From the NCBI GenBank assembly GCA_963971305.1, contig CAXARO010001020.1:1-64000 (forward strand): 64,000 nt of DNA, read 5' to 3'. The position numbers and the translations under genes were made by a program. Below are positions 63,501 to 64,000 of this stretch, in pieces (the stretch's first letter is position 1; every line of letters starts with the position of its first letter). The notes under the pieces were generated by a model. The model did no database searches and was not told the origin of the DNA. It saw only the letters and a program-made list of their open reading frames with translations. The stretch is from Arcuatula senhousia. Lineage: Eukaryota > Mollusca > Bivalvia > Mytilida > Mytilidae.

Positions 63501-63911
63501 TTTATATACGAAATTACCGGGCAGCGTATAGGATAATTGACCGACTGAGTGTACATGTAATGTTATTTTGACGCAAGTTAATATGGTATTATGTAATATC
63601 GTAAAAGTGTACAAAAATTGCTTTGTCCTTTTTGCACATTTCTATGACAATATCGTAACAATACGTGTCGCCAATTTGTAGATTTTTGTATAGCCTTCTG
63701 TTTTTACGCAAGTATAACGTCAGCCCTTCTTCCAAAAAATAATACTTACGCGTACAAAATCCACAATATCTAGGACAATTCTCATGAGCCCACTTAGAGT
63801 AGCTTATACTAGTACAAGTATTAGCCTCAAAATTTTTACAGTTGGCAATTTTGTCTTGGCATGGATCTGTAGTTGGCAATGTTGTTGTTGTTGTTGTTGT
63901 TGTTGTTGACA
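51395..63911 (-). CDS. ShKV-A: secreted ShK/VWC multidomain protein, 5'-incomplete, 14 visible exons
   Basis: Exons: 63911-63750, 62820-62692, 62056-62033, 61685-61568, 60993-60851, 60092-59978, 59512-59376, 59038-58910, 57837-57811, 56880-56766, 56082-55868, 55198-55064, 52089-51970, 51519-51421 (or to a stop at 51395). All borders are AG/GT and the phases agree throughout (about 556 codons). Order: ShK, ShK, linker, two VWC, ShK, linker, VWC with Ser/Thr tail, three ShK. The order equals ShKV-B through the third VWC module; afterwards the copies differ. The signal-peptide exon must lie right of base 64000, since the first visible exon starts in phase 1 as ShKV-B exon 2 does. Likely a secreted, disulfide-rich protein; its function (matrix, mucus, defence or adhesive) cannot be told from sequence. 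Confidence 0.82.
51970..52089 (-). CDS. ShKV-A, ShK module 5 (short type)
   Basis: 40 codons in phase 1-1. CVDSTIVKCSNTNVCSD, then FCPVTCGLCG. Same 120-nt format as the three ShKV-B exons at 8915-10130. Confidence 0.88.
52620..53040. repeat. Dispersed-repeat fragment with GACCTTGACCTTT and GGACGGACG
   Basis: GTTGTGACCTTGACCTTTAA, a repeated TGTAAGCT.TAATG.(A/G)TGTA phrase, and GGGCGGACGGACGAAAGG near 52940. Intronic, no gene. Confidence 0.4.
53828..54180 (+). repeat. SINE-like repeat R1, full-length divergent copy
   Basis: AATGAGATGTGGAATAAGTG, ACAGCCAGCAACC, GCAATTGGCCCTGGATTA, GGGCCCAACCTTCTCCCC and CAAAGCACAAACTAAC, the same order as 34303-34650. Confidence 0.7.
54305..54578. mobile_element. 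Fold-back element, family F, copy 3
   Basis: Ends AGGGAGCGACCGTTTGATTT and AAATCAAATGGTTGCTCCCT are inverted, followed inside by GGGGGGGGCTATGG/CCATAGCCCCC. The interior repeats AAAAAGGCAGG-like motifs instead of AGAATATTTATTT. Confidence 0.75.
54860..54905 (+). repeat. Dispersed repeat R3, fragment
   Basis: GGCAATGGTCCTGACTTGG, then TACAGGCATTTTAAAAG. Confidence 0.55.
55064..55198 (-). CDS. ShKV-A, ShK module 4 (no ShKV-B counterpart)
   Basis: 45 codons in phase 1-1. ITGCMDHLSATSCADH, then YLEWVRAHCAKSCGLCG. No matching exon was found at the equivalent place in ShKV-B. Confidence 0.87.
55868..56082 (-). CDS. ShKV-A, VWC module 3, second half and Ser/Thr-rich tail
   Basis: 215 nt, phase 2 to 1. 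CAKFYNIPARCQAI, then NCCESIQCAF, then about 45 residues rich in Ser, Thr and Asn ending HLTPG. The tail is a plausible O-glycosylation spacer (inference). Confidence 0.88.
56766..56880 (-). CDS. ShKV-A, VWC module 3, first half
   Basis: 115 nt, phase 1 to 2. YKGQAYRHGESWNISCGVEC, then VCEDASHGYYRC. Confidence 0.9.
57811..57837 (-). CDS. ShKV-A, 27-nt Pro linker exon
   Basis: TTTTAG acceptor and GTAACT donor, phase 1-1, encoding VPPPPADS. Same position as the 33-nt exon of ShKV-B. Confidence 0.65.
57895..58290 (+). repeat. Degenerate direct repeat of about 150 bp with GGACGG-rich end
   Basis: GGAAAGGGGAGGTACGATAC, then CCCTCCAGTAGAAGCTGAGA recurs as AAAAGGGGAGGCACGGTGCA, then CCCTTCAGTAGAAACCAAGA. 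A GGACGGGCGGACG tract near 58218 ends it. Intronic dispersed repeat. Confidence 0.6.
58910..59038 (-). CDS. ShKV-A, ShK module 3
   Basis: 43 codons in phase 1-1. KPTPPPCTDKISNC, then YEPWARDRCLKYCNFCG. A Pro-rich lead precedes the ShK fold. Confidence 0.9.
59190..59300 (+). repeat. Dispersed repeat R2, fragment
   Basis: TTCTGATGACAAGATGTTAC, then TCCTTGAAATAGTCATATCC. Divergent R2 in an intron. Confidence 0.5.
59376..59512 (-). CDS. ShKV-A, VWC-like module 2, second half
   Basis: 137 nt, phase 2 to 1. LPNECTLVTNSLGCQEPRC; the usual CC pair is reduced to one C, shared with ShKV-B. Ends GYGSISGRGL. Confidence 0.85.
59785..59935 (-). repeat. Dispersed SINE-like repeat R1, inverted copy
   Basis: CGGGCCAATCGTAAAACGGTG, GAAGGCTGCTGGCTGTTTTT and TTTCACATCTCATTTC; a reverse-strand R1. 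Confidence 0.65.
59978..60092 (-). CDS. ShKV-A, VWC-like module 2, first half
   Basis: 115 nt, phase 1 to 2. YGQDETWTDGMDYNCRC: methionine stands where module 1 has cysteine after WTDG, as with threonine in ShKV-B. Confidence 0.86.
60325..60372 (+). repeat. Dispersed repeat R3, fragment
   Basis: CACAATGGTCCTGACTTGGT, then TCAGACATTTCAAAAG. Confidence 0.55.
60545..60835 (-). repeat. tRNA-derived SINE
   Basis: On the minus strand it starts with GTGGTGTAGTGGTAAACGCG (A-box-like) and continues to AAGGTTCGTGGTTCTATC (B-box-like), then a body shared with 22550-22705. The A and B box spacing fits a tRNA-derived SINE head. It ends a few bases from the VWC exon at 60851. Confidence 0.6.
60851..60993 (-). 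CDS. ShKV-A, VWC module 1, second half
   Basis: 143 nt, phase 2 to 1. CPIYYNLPSECILV, then SCCKKPVCNF, and a polar tail ending DGSG. Confidence 0.9.
61568..61685 (-). CDS. ShKV-A, VWC module 1, first half
   Basis: 118 nt, phase 1 to 2. CHYKGKTYNTGDTWTDGC then CQCIDGQTGTYKC. Donor CCA|GTACGT. Confidence 0.9.
62033..62056 (-). CDS. ShKV-A, 24-nt linker exon
   Basis: TTTGTAG acceptor and GTGAGT donor, phase 1-1, encoding TDADKGF. Same position as the 15-nt TEGF exon of ShKV-B; both end in GF. Confidence 0.65.
62405..62660. mobile_element. TTAA-flanked inverted-repeat element, 256 bp
   Basis: Ends GGGGGTACAGATAACC and GTTAGTTACCCCC are inverted (GGGGGTA perfect, then partial), with TTAA at 62401-62404 and 62661-62664. 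It lies in the intron after ShK module 2, about 30 bp from the exon. Confidence 0.65.
62692..62820 (-). CDS. ShKV-A, ShK module 2
   Basis: 43 codons in phase 1-1. LFTTPEPPCQDKINNC, then CQSYGPWSMVRCRRYCGHC. Donor TGTC|GTATGT. Confidence 0.88.
63750..63911 (-). CDS. ShKV-A, ShK module 1 with poly-Thr tract
   Basis: 54 codons in phase 1-1. Starts VSTTTTTTTTTLPTTDPC, nine threonines coded by a GTT microsatellite on the plus strand, then SYSKWAHENCPRYCGFC. Donor TACGC|GTAAGT. Confidence 0.87.
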
Positions 63912-64000
63912 CTATTTAAATGTATATTAAAACGTTTAAATAAAGAATGCAACATACATGTAAACTTGTCATGGATAATATAGATTTGCAACAAGAACAA

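Overview
This window looks like nuclear DNA of a bivalve mollusc, most likely a Mytilus-type mussel. It is AT-rich, has small exons in long introns with GT-AG borders, a Methuselah-like 7TM receptor, cysteine-rich ShK/VWC mosaic genes, and dense dispersed repeats of a kind I associate with mussels. The species call is inference. All gene models were read by eye, by matching splice sites and exon phases on the minus strand, where every recognisable host gene lies.

Layout from right to left (direction of transcription). (1) 63.9-51.4 kb: a 5'-incomplete secreted protein gene of 14 visible exons coding for ShK-type and split von Willebrand factor C (VWC)-type cysteine modules (here ShKV-A). (2) 50.4-48.7 kb: 4.8 near-identical 358-bp tandem repeats, each with a complete type I hammerhead ribozyme (retrozyme-like). 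(3) 47.3-40.4 kb: a two-exon gene for a 1272-residue family B/Methuselah-like receptor with a long, internally repeated cysteine-rich ectodomain. (4) 40-24 kb: a transposon-rich stretch with two nested insertion complexes: a decayed LINE split by a second retroelement and a TTAA-flanked DNA element, and a TIR element containing a second TIR element that holds a SINE-like insert. (5) 23.7-7.5 kb: a second ShK/VWC gene (ShKV-B), with its signal-peptide exon and 16 further exons, nearly colinear with ShKV-A and so a tandem paralogue. (6) 4.37 kb to the left edge: six exons of a DHRS1-like short-chain dehydrogenase whose 3' end is outside the window.

The exon logic of the two ShKV genes is regular: each ShK module is one phase 1-1 exon, each VWC module is a pair of exons (1-2 then 2-1), and 15-33-nt phase 1-1 exons encode linkers. 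Every module can be lost or duplicated without a frameshift, and the paralogues differ in this way after the third VWC module. The receptor gene between them is a separate transcription unit on the same strand.

Small mobile elements are common. Four separate elements have inverted ends and TTAA on both sides. A family of fold-back elements shares ends containing ACCATTTGATTTT and has internal A/T-rich motif arrays. Several dispersed families occur in both orientations. The strongest non-coding signal is the hammerhead array. Unresolved: the 3' ends of both ShKV genes, the 5' end of ShKV-A, the 3' half of DHRS1, and the function of the ShKV proteins.
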